Shown here one piece after another: positions 1 through 7,765 of a DNA stretch of 10,145 nt (position 1 is the first letter of the stretch; every line of letters begins with the position of its first letter). This stretch comes from Methanobacteriota archaeon. GTDB taxonomy: Archaea > Thermoplasmatota > Poseidoniia > Poseidoniales > Poseidoniaceae. A program made the position numbers and the translations under genes. The stretch lies in NCBI GenBank assembly GCA_002727515.1, contig PBXF01000024.1, forward strand, positions 137,719 to 147,863, written 5' to 3'. The notes beneath the pieces are model-generated. The model searched no databases, had not been told where the DNA came from, and saw nothing but the letters and a program-made list of their open reading frames with translations.

Positions 1-21
1 GTCAAAATTCATTGGATATTA

Positions 22-35
22 TCTAATGGATTAGA
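22..35. promoter_or_regulatory. Inverted repeat upstream of the carboxylase gene
   Basis: A perfect 6-bp inverted repeat with a 2-base spacer (TCTAAT GG ATTAGA) lies about 100 bases before the carboxyltransferase start. Its position and AT-richness would fit an operator or part of a promoter, but it is short and could be chance. No convincing TATA box and BRE pair can be assigned in the first 131 bases, and the preceding gene is outside the window. Confidence 0.2.
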
Positions 36-131
36 CCTTGACTTACTTTCGCAAGACCTTTGTGGAGAGAATTCACCAATCCTGAATTCTTGACCGTTTT
101 AATCAATAACCGTGTAGGAGTGGAACAACTG

Positions 132-1694
132 ATGTCAGGGAACACTAGTGATGAACTAGAAGACCTTCGTTATCGTCGCGACCAAGCCAAGATGGGTGGT
201 GGCATCAAGCGCCTTGAGTCGATTAGACAGACTGGCAGGGGCACTGCTAGAGAACGAATAGCCAATCTCGTAGATGAAGATTCATTTGTTGAAATCGACA
301 CATTCCTTACTCATAGAACGGCTGACCATGGTATGTTTATGCATGAAACACTAGGTGATGGTGTTGTTTGTGGTCATGGAACAATCAATGGAAGAAGAAT
401 TTACTGCTTCTCCCAAGATTTCTCAGTTCATGGCGGTTCTATGGGTGAAATGCATGCCAAGAAAATCGCCAAAGTCGTAGAAATGGCCGAACGCTCCAAA
501 GTTCCAATTGTAGGAATTTGGGACGGCGGAGGACAAAGGGCTCATGATGGTATTTCGTCTCTAGCAGGAACTGGTGAATTACTTGATAAATTAGTTCAAT
601 GCTCTGGAAGAATCCCAATGATTTCTTTGGTATTAGGACCAGTGGTAGGAGTATCTGCATTGGGCGCTAGCCTAGCAGATTTCACGATACTTGGAAGTGA
701 GCACGGACAATTATTCATGTCCTCGCCTCTTGAAACACCTGAATGCATCAGTGGAGAAATAGATGCAGGAGGACTTGGTGGAGCAGAACTGCATGCCAGT
801 AGGTCTGGAATCGCATGTTTGATCGCAGAAGATGAAGAAGAAGCATGTATCCTTGCAGGTGAAATTCTGAGTTTCCTTCCAGACCATAACATGGCTTCAC
901 CACCAATAGAGCCTACTGCAGATGAGCCTACTAGATTAAATCCTGATTTGGAAACCTTGGTTCCAGATAATCCAAACAGACCATATGACATGGTAAAAGT
1001 CATTGAAGAGATTGTAGATGATGGATTATTTGTTGAATTATTCAACTCTTATGCTGAAAATATTGTAATTGGATTCGCTAGACTAGACGGTAAACCAGTT
1101 GGAATAGTAGCAAATCAGCCAAAAGTACTAGCAGGCTGCCTAGATATCGATGCCTCGATAAAGGCTGCAAGGTTTATTCGAACCTGTGATTCATTTAGTA
1201 TACCACTTGTGACATTTGAAGACGTCCCAGGATTCTTACCGGGAGTGGTACAAGAATGGGGAGGAATTATTCGACATGGAGCTAAACTACTATTCGCTTA
1301 TGCAGAAGCTACCGTTCCTAAATTGACATTAGTTACCAGAAAGGCCTACGGAGGTGCTTACCTGGCAATGAGTTGTAAGCACCTACAATCTGACTACAAT
1401 ATAGCATGGCCTACTGCAGAATTAGCAGTAATGGGAGCTGAAGGTGCGGTGAATATCATTCACAGAAGAGAGATTGCTGCTGCTGATGAAGACAAAAAAG
1501 AAGAAACTAGATTACAACTCGTTGATGAATACAAGTTGAAGTTTGGCGACCCCTATGTTGCTGCTAGAAATGGATGGCTAGATGATGTGATCGAGCCTAG
1601 TGAGAGCAGATTACGTCTTATCAGAGCACTAAGAATACTTTCTTCAAAGAGAGAATGGTCTCCTCCTAAGAAACACGGTAATATTCCACTGTGA
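132..1694 (+). CDS. pccB: Acyl-CoA carboxylase carboxyltransferase (beta) subunit, probably propionyl-CoA carboxylase
   Basis: This subunit transfers CO2 from carboxybiotin to an acyl-CoA; with propionyl-CoA the product is methylmalonyl-CoA, which feeds into succinyl-CoA. Both crotonase-like halves of the family are visible. The N half has GDGVVCGHGTINGR, SVHGGSMGEMHAKK and the GGGQR oxyanion region near residues 132-136. The C half has GFLPG from residue 367, RKAYGGAYLAMS and WPTAELAVMGAEGAVNII, and the protein ends in GNIPL as family members do. I chose ATG 132 (520 aa, the usual length) because its product begins like relatives and a GGAG lies 11 bases upstream. The open frame extends back to TTG 60, but that adds 24 residues unlike the family. 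Asp421, in SDYN, matches by recall the aspartate linked to propionyl-CoA rather than acetyl-CoA preference in actinobacterial enzymes. The biotin carboxylase and biotin carrier partners are not in this window. Confidence 0.95.
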   Translation: MSGNTSDELEDLRYRRDQAKMGGGIKRLESIRQTGRGTARERIANLVDEDSFVEIDTFLTHRTADHGMFMHETLGDGVVCGHGTINGRRIYCFSQDFSVHGGSMGEMHAKKIAKVVEMAERSKVPIVGIWDGGGQRAHDGISSLAGTGELLDKLVQCSGRIPMISLVLGPVVGVSALGASLADFTILGSEHGQLFMSSPLETPECISGEIDAGGLGGAELHASRSGIACLIAEDEEEACILAGEILSFLPDHNMASPPIEPTADEPTRLNPDLETLVPDNPNRPYDMVKVIEEIVDDGLFVELFNSYAENIVIGFARLDGKPVGIVANQPKVLAGCLDIDASIKAARFIRTCDSFSIPLVTFEDVPGFLPGVVQEWGGIIRHGAKLLFAYAEATVPKLTLVTRKAYGGAYLAMSCKHLQSDYNIAWPTAELAVMGAEGAVNIIHRREIAAADEDKKEETRLQLVDEYKLKFGDPYVAARNGWLDDVIEPSESRLRLIRALRILSSKREWSPPKKHGNIPL

Positions 1695-1706
1695 ATATTA
1701 CTTTTT
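1679..1706. terminator. Hairpin shared by two convergent gene ends
   Basis: A perfect 8-bp stem (TAATATTC at 1679-1686, GAATATTA at 1693-1700) encloses a 6-base loop. On the + strand it is followed by five T at 1702-1706. The stop of the carboxyltransferase gene (1692-1694) and the stop of the minus-strand surface-protein gene (1698-1700) both fall in or touch the right arm. It is therefore placed to end transcription from either side. The T-run is short, so the strength is uncertain. Confidence 0.5.
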
Positions 1707-4142
1707 AGATTGCAATAGGTATGCAATCAATCCTACAACAATTAGGAACAATGCGATCAATTGTATCGTTGCTGAATCTAAACCTCCAGATTCGGCATTG
1801 TCCTCAACTACCTTTGGCTCAACAATCTCGATATTTTGGAAAGCAATATTAGACCATACGTTTGCAAATCCATCCCAAACCTTGACTTCAACGGTGTAGT
1901 ATCCAACTGTTTGGTTTGTGAATTCATATTCTGTCAAACAAGTGATATATTTGTCACCACTACATTCTGTTATGAATCCTATTGGTTCCCCATTAAGCGT
2001 AACCGACTGGATATGCCCTTCTGAACCATCTGAATCAGAAATAGTCCACAAGATATCAACTCCAGTATATCTTGTGTCTATCGAAGAAATTTGAACAATT
2101 GGCGGGTCGGCAACAGGCATAATCATCAAATTGAATTCCATACTATCATTACTTGATGCATCTTCAACAGTGACTGTAAACGACTGCAATCCAAATGCAT
2201 CGTCATTACCATAAATTGTCAACACATCTCCATTCAATGAATAGGTGATCAGGGATAATTCTCCTTCGATATTGTAAACCAATACCTCATTATCAACATC
2301 AATTGAATATTCACTAAAATCAATTGTTAGTGTTGAATCTTCATTCATTTCTATGCTCGCTGATGACTTCAGGAACTCCACAGGGTCATTGACAGAAATG
2401 ACATTCACCGGAACAGAAACCTCAATCTTTTCTGTTACATTGTCCCAGACATTTAATCGGACAAGTTCTACTCCATACCAATGTGGTTGGGGATCGATAA
2501 TCACTATGGAATTATTTCCAGACACCCGCAGACCGTCATATGGCACTGCGAATTCAAAGAATAATGGTTGATTCTCCGGGTCCGATACATAATCACTGAT
2601 GTCGAATATTATACTCTCTCCATCTTCTACGGTTTGTTGTTGAGGAACGTTTGCTGTCTGGAACACTGGATCATTTACTGGCAAAATTGTTAGGTTGGTC
2701 GTGATTGTGATGAAATCTTCACTACCTGCTGTTAAGTTTAGATTGAGAGTCATTGTTCCATCCCATTCTTGTTCCTCTAAATGAGTGAATTTCATTTCAG
2801 AGCCGAAATTTTCAATGCCTACAATCCCTGTATCATTTGTTATATCTGCAGAATAAAACAAAACATCCTTCCCATCTGGGTCTATTGCAAAATCACTTGG
2901 GAAGATTGTTACATTTCCATGTTGGTCAAAAATAACTTCGGGTATAGGTACTACCTCAACCATTGGAGTACCAATTCTGGTAACTAATACTCGCTCGTAG
3001 TCTGAAAAACTGTAATCATGTACATTGATGGACACATAAGAACTACCAATAGGGAAGTTTGAGGAATTCAATTCACATTTTGCGACTCCAGATGTTAGGT
3101 TACCTTCAACCTCTACGCCATCAGGGAGCAAACAAGTAACATTTCCGTACGCCATTCCACCATTTCTCATGGTAACATTTGCTGTCACATCAAACGACTT
3201 ATTGACTGTCAAGTAATTATTGCTTAATCCTGCGTTTGTGATGCTGTATAATCTTGACAATTCAAGATCTTCATCGATGTAGGAATTAGGGTCGGATGAT
3301 GAGGATTTAGTCTCACGGTTGAATGCTTCTTGATAGGCACTATCATCACCTCTTAGCGTTAGATTTAGATAAGGCAATATATGCTTTAGTGCATGGTTTT
3401 GCTGTTCCTCTTTACCCATTGTGGAATCTCCATCTGCTAATCTTTCGAAGAATGAATCTGATTCCTGGTAACCAATGTGATTTGCACCCAAAACATGCAT
3501 TATCTGCCAAGCACCCGGCCAATTTTCAACATATGACATGACATTTTCAGTTGCAGGAGCAATATCATCAGTTGTGCCTGTTAAGAAAAGTGCTGATGCA
3601 GGTCTAGACAATTGATTCGTATTTTCAACTTCTGATTCGTCCCCATCTAGGCCAATTCCGAATAAACCATCTATTGCAAATAATCCCGTCTTGTAAATTT
3701 CAGCAGCGGAAAATGCGCCTGTTCCGTGTCCGCCAATAGCGACATGCGGTAGTGAAAACATACCTGTAGAACCTGATACGGTGCTAATTGTACCGTTGTT
3801 GAATTTCTGCAACAATTCGAGTATGTTATTCCAATCGAATCTACCATCCTCGACAACCAGGGAAATGAAACCATGACGGCTTAATCCCTCTTGTAACCAT
3901 AGATATTGTTCAATTGATTCTCCATTATCAGGGCAAAATACAACTATCGCAAAAGGTCCGTTTTGTGCCATATTTGCATTCTCACCGTCTTCAACAGAAG
4001 GATATGTCAGGCGGTATTCAATAGCCTCCGAATACTCTTCAATATAGCCAACAAAACCTGTATTTTGTCTCTGTGGAGGGAAGGTTTCAGCATTGACAAA
4101 TGGAATGAAAAGCAAAGCCACGACAAATACCAATTTCTTCAT
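1698..4142 (-). CDS. Secreted membrane-anchored protein: alpha/beta-hydrolase-like head plus cadherin-like repeats
   Basis: An 814-residue surface protein with no recognised name. Residues 1-18 are a signal peptide (KK, hydrophobic core, VNA cleavage-like end). Residues about 60-260 resemble an alpha/beta hydrolase of the dienelactone hydrolase or chlorophyllase type. The nucleophile elbow reads G138-H-G-T-G142 with Gly140 where Ser is expected, while the acid (Asp192 in GTTDDIAP) and the histidine (His222 in GANHIG) remain. Residues about 300-395 form an unrecognised beta-rich stretch with a possible C337-C356 disulfide. Three cadherin-like repeats of about 95 residues follow (near 400-490, 491-585 and 586-680), with ED near the start, DxDxxxLxY-like strands, and NDP or ADP at the junctions. 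Then come another beta domain with C727 and C735, an acidic linker, a membrane helix (about 791-810) and a QSKK tail. Many N-x-T/S sites could be glycosylated. The start codon overlaps the stop of the upstream shikimate dehydrogenase gene (ATGA), implying coupled translation. It is likely a cell-surface adhesin or binding protein. Confidence 0.85.
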   Translation of the reverse strand: MKKLVFVVALLFIPFVNAETFPPQRQNTGFVGYIEEYSEAIEYRLTYPSVEDGENANMAQNGPFAIVVFCPDNGESIEQYLWLQEGLSRHGFISLVVEDGRFDWNNILELLQKFNNGTISTVSGSTGMFSLPHVAIGGHGTGAFSAAEIYKTGLFAIDGLFGIGLDGDESEVENTNQLSRPASALFLTGTTDDIAPATENVMSYVENWPGAWQIMHVLGANHIGYQESDSFFERLADGDSTMGKEEQQNHALKHILPYLNLTLRGDDSAYQEAFNRETKSSSSDPNSYIDEDLELSRLYSITNAGLSNNYLTVNKSFDVTANVTMRNGGMAYGNVTCLLPDGVEVEGNLTSGVAKCELNSSNFPIGSSYVSINVHDYSFSDYERVLVTRIGTPMVEVVPIPEVIFDQHGNVTIFPSDFAIDPDGKDVLFYSADITNDTGIVGIENFGSEMKFTHLEEQEWDGTMTLNLNLTAGSEDFITITTNLTILPVNDPVFQTANVPQQQTVEDGESIIFDISDYVSDPENQPLFFEFAVPYDGLRVSGNNSIVIIDPQPHWYGVELVRLNVWDNVTEKIEVSVPVNVISVNDPVEFLKSSASIEMNEDSTLTIDFSEYSIDVDNEVLVYNIEGELSLITYSLNGDVLTIYGNDDAFGLQSFTVTVEDASSNDSMEFNLMIMPVADPPIVQISSIDTRYTGVDILWTISDSDGSEGHIQSVTLNGEPIGFITECSGDKYITCLTEYEFTNQTVGYYTVEVKVWDGFANVWSNIAFQNIEIVEPKVVEDNAESGGLDSATIQLIALFLIVVGLIAYLLQSKK

Positions 4143-5137
4143 GCGAGTGCAACCTCCACAGAAACTAATCTTGTCATCAACAAAGAGAGTGACGGTAATT
4201 TATCAGCAAATTCAGGTGCCCACAAAACTGCCCATGAATGGAGATGTTGCGCACACAAGAGCCATCTTCCATCTATGACTTTCACTAGATGATTTATCCT
4301 TGAATCGTAATCGCCCTCCATAGGTGCATATGTTGGAATTATATCACCTTCTCCTTTATCAAAATCGATAACTAAATCCGGTTCGCCATAGTTAAGTTTC
4401 CACGGACCATCTTTATCCAAAAGTCGCTTTCCGCCTATTTGTCTTATCGAACCGCCCAAATCTGACCATGCTGCAGCTGTAGAGCGAGCAGTACCGCCGC
4501 CGCCAACTATTCCCAGAATACCATTAGAAGGGAATCCGAAAGCATCCGCTACCATAGCAACTCCCAAACCATCTGTGGATGCTGCTGACCAGGAGATTCC
4601 ATCCCAGCGCATTGTATTGACAGACCTTATTTCCATACAATTATCTTGGGAACGTACCGCAGCCGCAGATAATTGATGTTTTAGCGGAGAGGTCAAAGAA
4701 AGCCAAACCTCATCATCGTAGGCATGATTTTTCTCAGTGACTGCAACTTTCAATGATGCATTTGGTAATCTCTCATCAGGCTCGGTGATGGAAAGACTAG
4801 CATTCACGGCTCTTTCTAGAAGGGTATTGGCTCTGAATTTACCTAGCGGTGAGCCCACATAATCCCAATCAGGCGGAGAGGGAAGATCTCCCGCATAGCC
4901 CCAAGCGAGAGCATTTTCAACACCGTTGGTTGGAATGACCGCAACTCCCTTCAAATTTGGAAGTTTCAAACCTTCGATCCTTGATAGATGAGCATGCACG
5001 ATAGAACACAAAACTGGGGACAGTGAGTGACTAATCGGGTCACCTGCGACACCGTGCCTGACCGTTCCCATGTTTTGTAGGACTGTGTGGAAGTACTTGA
5101 ATAACCCTACAGGAATATTTAGAAGCAATTCGGGCAA
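4139..5137 (-). CDS. aroE: Shikimate dehydrogenase (AroE family) with an enlarged substrate domain
   Basis: This enzyme reduces 3-dehydroshikimate to shikimate with NADPH in aromatic amino acid synthesis. AroE motifs appear in order: GDPISHSLSP at residues 32-41 (substrate serines), LTSPLK with the likely catalytic Lys153, SVNTM with Asn174, STDGLG with the likely catalytic Asp189, and the cofactor loop GGGGTARS at 212-219. The usual NRT cofactor-specificity motif is not seen; that strand ends IRQIGGKR. The spacing from SLSP to the catalytic Lys is about 110 residues against about 50 in E. coli AroE, so there is an insertion of about 60 residues. The start is uncertain. ATG 5137 gives 332 aa, and a TATA-like box about 28 bases upstream would make it leaderless. 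ATG 5071 gives 310 aa and an N-terminus more typical of the family, but has no Shine-Dalgarno. The gene is the first of a two-gene minus-strand unit and is divergent from the membrane-protein operon. Confidence 0.85.
   Translation of the reverse strand: MPELLLNIPVGLFKYFHTVLQNMGTVRHGVAGDPISHSLSPVLCSIVHAHLSRIEGLKLPNLKGVAVIPTNGVENALAWGYAGDLPSPPDWDYVGSPLGKFRANTLLERAVNASLSITEPDERLPNASLKVAVTEKNHAYDDEVWLSLTSPLKHQLSAAAVRSQDNCMEIRSVNTMRWDGISWSAASTDGLGVAMVADAFGFPSNGILGIVGGGGTARSTAAAWSDLGGSIRQIGGKRLLDKDGPWKLNYGEPDLVIDFDKGEGDIIPTYAPMEGDYDSRINHLVKVIDGRWLLCAQHLHSWAVLWAPEFADKLPSLSLLMTRLVSVEVALA
5114..5121 (+). promoter_or_regulatory. Possible TATA box for the membrane-protein operon
   Basis: AATATTTA lies about 50 bases before the ATG at 5170. 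If used, it would place the transcript start near 5145 and give a leader of about 25 bases. There is no good Shine-Dalgarno just before that ATG, so other starts are possible. If aroE begins at 5137, the site lies inside its coding region. Confidence 0.25.
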
Positions 5138-5161
5138 ATAGTCAAAAACAAGGATACGGTG

Positions 5162-5171
5162 CCATATTTAT
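5162..5171 (-). promoter_or_regulatory. Possible TATA box for aroE
   Basis: On the minus strand this reads ATAAATATGG, a TATA-like element. Counting about 25-30 bases downstream puts the transcription start at about 5137-5140, at or just before the upstream aroE ATG, which would give a leaderless message. It overlaps the first bases of the divergent gene. No BRE can be called with confidence. Confidence 0.35.
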
Positions 5172-5475
5172 GTCCGCACTAGAACGAGGTTCATTCTTGT
5201 GGTTCATGATGGCCATAACTCAGATATGGCTGTCACTGAAATTAATGGAGGAAGTCAATGAAGCGATTACGATGCTATTCGGAACCGGCGCAGCAGCCTG
5301 CTTCATCCTCGCCTTGGTAGTTTTCAGGCAAGAGCAAAGAGATTTGCTTCTTAATCCAATGAAAAATTTCACAAAAGAAGTTCATGAAGAACAAATCAAA
5401 AAACAAGGCAAGGGTCTTTGGGCTGGAGTTATTATTTGGGTTGTAACACTATTCATAGGAACCGTATTCATTTGA
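5170..5475 (+). CDS. Small three-helix membrane protein, unknown function
   Basis: I do not recognise this 101-residue protein. Hydrophobic stretches near residues 7-24, 32-53 and 82-101 suggest three membrane helices. Between the second and third lies a charged, Lys/Glu-rich segment (about 54-80) that would face the cytoplasm or the outside as one loop. The protein ends within the last helix (GTVFI). It is the first gene of the run leading to NfeD and flotillin, and its TGA is immediately followed by the GTG of the next frame. The tight spacing suggests it is made together with those proteins and may be a microdomain component, but that role rests only on position. Confidence 0.7.
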   Translation: MSALERGSFLWFMMAITQIWLSLKLMEEVNEAITMLFGTGAAACFILALVVFRQEQRDLLLNPMKNFTKEVHEEQIKKQGKGLWAGVIIWVVTLFIGTVFI

Positions 5476-5721
5476 GTGGTATTAATGATTGATGATGACG
5501 GTTCTGCCGATCTATTCAATGGTTTTTGGCCCTTCATGAAACGCGTTTTAATGTTGTTTTTGCCTTTGTGGGTGTTCCTGATCGCAATAAGTGCTAAACT
5601 GCCTCTAATCGTTTCAGCAATATTAGCAGGGCTATCGGTATCCCTGATAGCATATTTAGAGAAAAAGAAGATGATACAGAATAATAACACCATTGAGAAA
5701 AACAATAGTGTCATTAAGTAA
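5476..5721 (+). CDS. Small two-helix membrane protein, unknown function
   Basis: An 81-residue protein without a recognised family. It has an acidic N-terminus (IDDDGSADLF), two hydrophobic segments near residues 22-39 and 41-60, and a polar Lys/Asn-rich tail. The frame opens at GTG 5476, directly after the previous stop with no gap; ATG 5485, three codons later, is an equally possible start giving 78 aa. The end lies 25 bases before the NfeD-like gene. Position and membrane character suggest it belongs to the flotillin operon. It is small enough that conservation in relatives would be needed to be sure it is expressed. Confidence 0.6.
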   Translation: MVLMIDDDGSADLFNGFWPFMKRVLMLFLPLWVFLIAISAKLPLIVSAILAGLSVSLIAYLEKKKMIQNNNTIEKNNSVIK

Positions 5722-5730
5722 AGCATAGTA

Positions 5731-5734
5731 GGAG
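5731..5734 (+). promoter_or_regulatory. Shine-Dalgarno for the NfeD-like gene
   Basis: GGAG within TAGGAGA lies 12 bases before ATG 5747, a rather long spacing. A closer ATG at 5737 is in another frame and opens only a seven-codon frame ending at 5760, so 5747 is preferred as the gene start. Confidence 0.4.
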
Positions 5735-5746
5735 ACATGATACGAG

Positions 5747-6367
5747 ATGAGCGTTTTTAATTGGATGGCGGACTTACTAGGTTTTGAAGCTCCATCAGTT
5801 ATTGAATTGCTATTCGTTGCTTGTGCCGTATTGGGAGCATTCTTTTTCATCATCATGATGGCTCTAATGTTGATTGGTGACATATTTGGAGGCGTAGTAG
5901 ACTCAGCCTTTGATACTGACATAAGCATGGATAGCAGTCTAGCCTTCGAACTGTTCAGTCTTCAAGGAATTGCTGCTGGAGTCATGATGTTTGGCCTAAT
6001 GGGATTATTCGTTAATTCTGCAACAGGCATCGAACTACTCGCAGTTGTTGCTGGCGGCGGAGCCGCAGGAGGCTCTCTTTACATGGTGAGATATATGATG
6101 GCAGGAATAAACAACTTACAGGCCGACGGCACTATGAATCCGAGTGAAGCAATTGGACAAAGAGGACAAGTTTACTCAAGAATTAAACCTGGTGAAAATG
6201 GTGAAGTTCAAGTGACTGTTGGCAACACTCTTAGAACACTACTTGCAAGGTCTAAGAATGAAGACCTCCTAATCAGAAGCGGTGAATTCATCACCGTAGT
6301 AGACATTATCGGGACGACTTTAGTAGTCGAACCATTGAACAAAAAACAACAAACAGAAGAAGAGTAA
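5747..6367 (+). CDS. NfeD-like membrane protein (flotillin partner)
   Basis: This 206-residue protein matches the short NfeD type (like Bacillus YuaF) that works with flotillins at the membrane. Hydrophobic segments lie near residues 18-44, 71-91 and 95-118. They are followed by a soluble domain at about 130-196 with the pattern of the NfeD OB-fold: GQRGQVYSRIKPGENGEVQV, then IRSGEFITVVDIIGTTLVVEP. The long NfeD type carries a ClpP-like serine protease domain; none is present here. The gene sits 11 bases before the flotillin gene, the order expected for this pair. The family link is from the C-terminal pattern plus context. The first helices are longer and more Met-rich than I would expect, and the segment between them (about 45-68) is acidic. 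Confidence 0.8.
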   Translation: MSVFNWMADLLGFEAPSVIELLFVACAVLGAFFFIIMMALMLIGDIFGGVVDSAFDTDISMDSSLAFELFSLQGIAAGVMMFGLMGLFVNSATGIELLAVVAGGGAAGGSLYMVRYMMAGINNLQADGTMNPSEAIGQRGQVYSRIKPGENGEVQVTVGNTLRTLLARSKNEDLLIRSGEFITVVDIIGTTLVVEPLNKKQQTEEE

Positions 6368-6372
6368 GGTGA
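6368..6372 (+). promoter_or_regulatory. Shine-Dalgarno for the flotillin gene
   Basis: GGTGA ends six bases before ATG 6379 and directly follows the TAA of the NfeD-like gene. It pairs with the conserved UCACC at the 3' end of archaeal 16S rRNA. The same arrangement, GGTGA plus six bases plus ATG, recurs before the Pelota-like gene at the right edge. Confidence 0.6.
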
Positions 6373-6378
6373 ATAAAA

Positions 6379-7764
6379 ATGGAAACAGCAACAGCACTAT
6401 TTTGGCTATTATTTGGAACAGTTTTGATCTTTGCATTTGGTATCGTACTTTTAGTTACTAGATACAAAAGATGTGCATCTGACGAAATTTTGGTAGTATA
6501 CGGTCGTGTTGGAGGCGGACGTGCATCTAAGTGTATCCATGGTGGTGCAACGCTTGTATGGCCTCTAATTCAAGATTACAAAAAGATGAAACTAACACCT
6601 ATGACAATTAACATCCCATTGAGAAATGCGTTGTCTATGCAGAACATCAGAATCAACGTTCCATCAACATTCACAGTGGGTATTAGCACTGACCCAATAA
6701 TCATGAACAATGCTGCAGAAAGGCTTCTACATCTTGAACCAATGGAAATTGAGGCTATGGCATCTGAGATTATTTTTGGTCAACTACGTTTGACAGTTGC
6801 GTCCTTAACTATTGAACAAATTAACCAAGACCGTGACCAATTCCTAGAGTCCATCAGAGACAATGTAGGATCTGAGTTAAACAAGATTGGATTGAATCTA
6901 ATCAACGTTAACATCACTGACATCACTGATGAGTCAGAATATATCGAAAGCATCGGTAAGAAGGCAGCTGCAACTGCGGTAAACGCTGCTAAGGCAGATG
7001 TCGCTATCGCTGACAGAGATGGTGCAATCGGTGCTGCACAAGCAAACCGTGACAAAGACATTCAAGTTGCTGAAAACGCTGCTGAGGCTGAAAAGGGTAT
7101 GAAGAGAGCAAACTCTGACCAACGTATCTATGTTCAGCAACAAGAAGCATTAGCGATTGAAGGTGAAAACGAATCAAAGGCTAGCATTGCTGATTACAAC
7201 GCTTACCTAGCAGAAAAGGAAGCAGAGGCAATGCGTCGTGCTGAAGTTGCTAGAAGAACTGCTGAAATGGAAGTTCAGAAAGCACAGTACAGTCTAGAGC
7301 AAGAGAGATTGAAAGCGGAAGAAATCGTTCGTGAAGAAATTGCAAAGACACAAATCGAAATCGCTGCGGAAGCAGAAGCGGAAAGACAGCGCCGTGTCGC
7401 ATCTGGTGAAGCAGATGCTGTATTAGCAAAATACAAGGCAGAAGCGGAAGGTATCCAAGCAGTTCTAGAAGCAAAGGCAACTGGTTATGCAAACTTGGTT
7501 GCTAGCGCTGGCGGAGATGCAAAGGCTGCTGCAACTCTTCTAATGGTTGAGAAACTAGAGGATGTTGTTGCAAAGCAGGTAGAGGCAATATCCAACCTAC
7601 AAATCGACAAGATCACTGTTTGGGATTCTGCTGGAGGAAATGGAGAAGGCTCAACAGCAAACTTCGTGTCCAGCTTAATTCACTCACTTCCGCCAGTCCA
7701 CGATGTGGCAAAGATGGCTGGAGTCGAATTACCAGACTATCTGGGAAGCATGAAAGAGGAATGA
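6379..7764 (+). CDS. Flotillin (SPFH/band 7 membrane scaffold protein)
   Basis: A 461-residue flotillin of the bacterial FloT/YuaG type. It is a membrane scaffold that organises lipid-protein microdomains. An N-terminal membrane helix (about 6-26) is followed by the SPFH domain (about 30-195; DEILVVYGR, RINVPSTFTVGIS, GLNLINVNITDI). A long Ala/Glu-rich coiled coil spans about 195-370, with EAEA and AEAEAERQRR stretches typical of the family. The C-terminal region (about 370-461) ends with LPPVHDVAKMAGVELPDYLG, a flotillin tail. A strong GGTGA site precedes the start. The NfeD-like gene lies directly upstream, the classical partner arrangement. It is clearly a full-length, undamaged protein. 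The use in archaea is poorly known, so the microdomain role is inferred from bacteria. Confidence 0.95.
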   Translation: METATALFWLLFGTVLIFAFGIVLLVTRYKRCASDEILVVYGRVGGGRASKCIHGGATLVWPLIQDYKKMKLTPMTINIPLRNALSMQNIRINVPSTFTVGISTDPIIMNNAAERLLHLEPMEIEAMASEIIFGQLRLTVASLTIEQINQDRDQFLESIRDNVGSELNKIGLNLINVNITDITDESEYIESIGKKAAATAVNAAKADVAIADRDGAIGAAQANRDKDIQVAENAAEAEKGMKRANSDQRIYVQQQEALAIEGENESKASIADYNAYLAEKEAEAMRRAEVARRTAEMEVQKAQYSLEQERLKAEEIVREEIAKTQIEIAAEAEAERQRRVASGEADAVLAKYKAEAEGIQAVLEAKATGYANLVASAGGDAKAAATLLMVEKLEDVVAKQVEAISNLQIDKITVWDSAGGNGEGSTANFVSSLIHSLPPVHDVAKMAGVELPDYLGSMKEE

Positions 7765-7765
7765 G

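Noticed and set aside
60..131. N-terminal extension of the carboxyltransferase from TTG 60
   Set aside because: The added 24 residues do not resemble family N-termini, and ATG 132 has a GGAG upstream and gives the normal length.
596..1045. Antisense open frame of 149 codons inside the carboxyltransferase gene
   Set aside because: The sense strand encodes conserved enzyme motifs across the whole stretch; the antisense product is Ser/Pro-rich and has no domain features.
2102..2942. Possible DNA-level tandem repeat in the surface-protein gene
   Set aside because: The cadherin-like units are similar only at protein level and have diverged in DNA, so this is an old domain duplication.
3963..4292. 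Plus-strand open frame of 109 codons across the aroE/surface-protein junction
   Set aside because: It runs opposite two well-supported genes and shows no protein-like pattern.
6961..7480. Possible DNA repeats in the flotillin gene
   Set aside because: The GCA/GAA-rich look comes from the Ala/Glu coiled coil; there are no exact tandem units.
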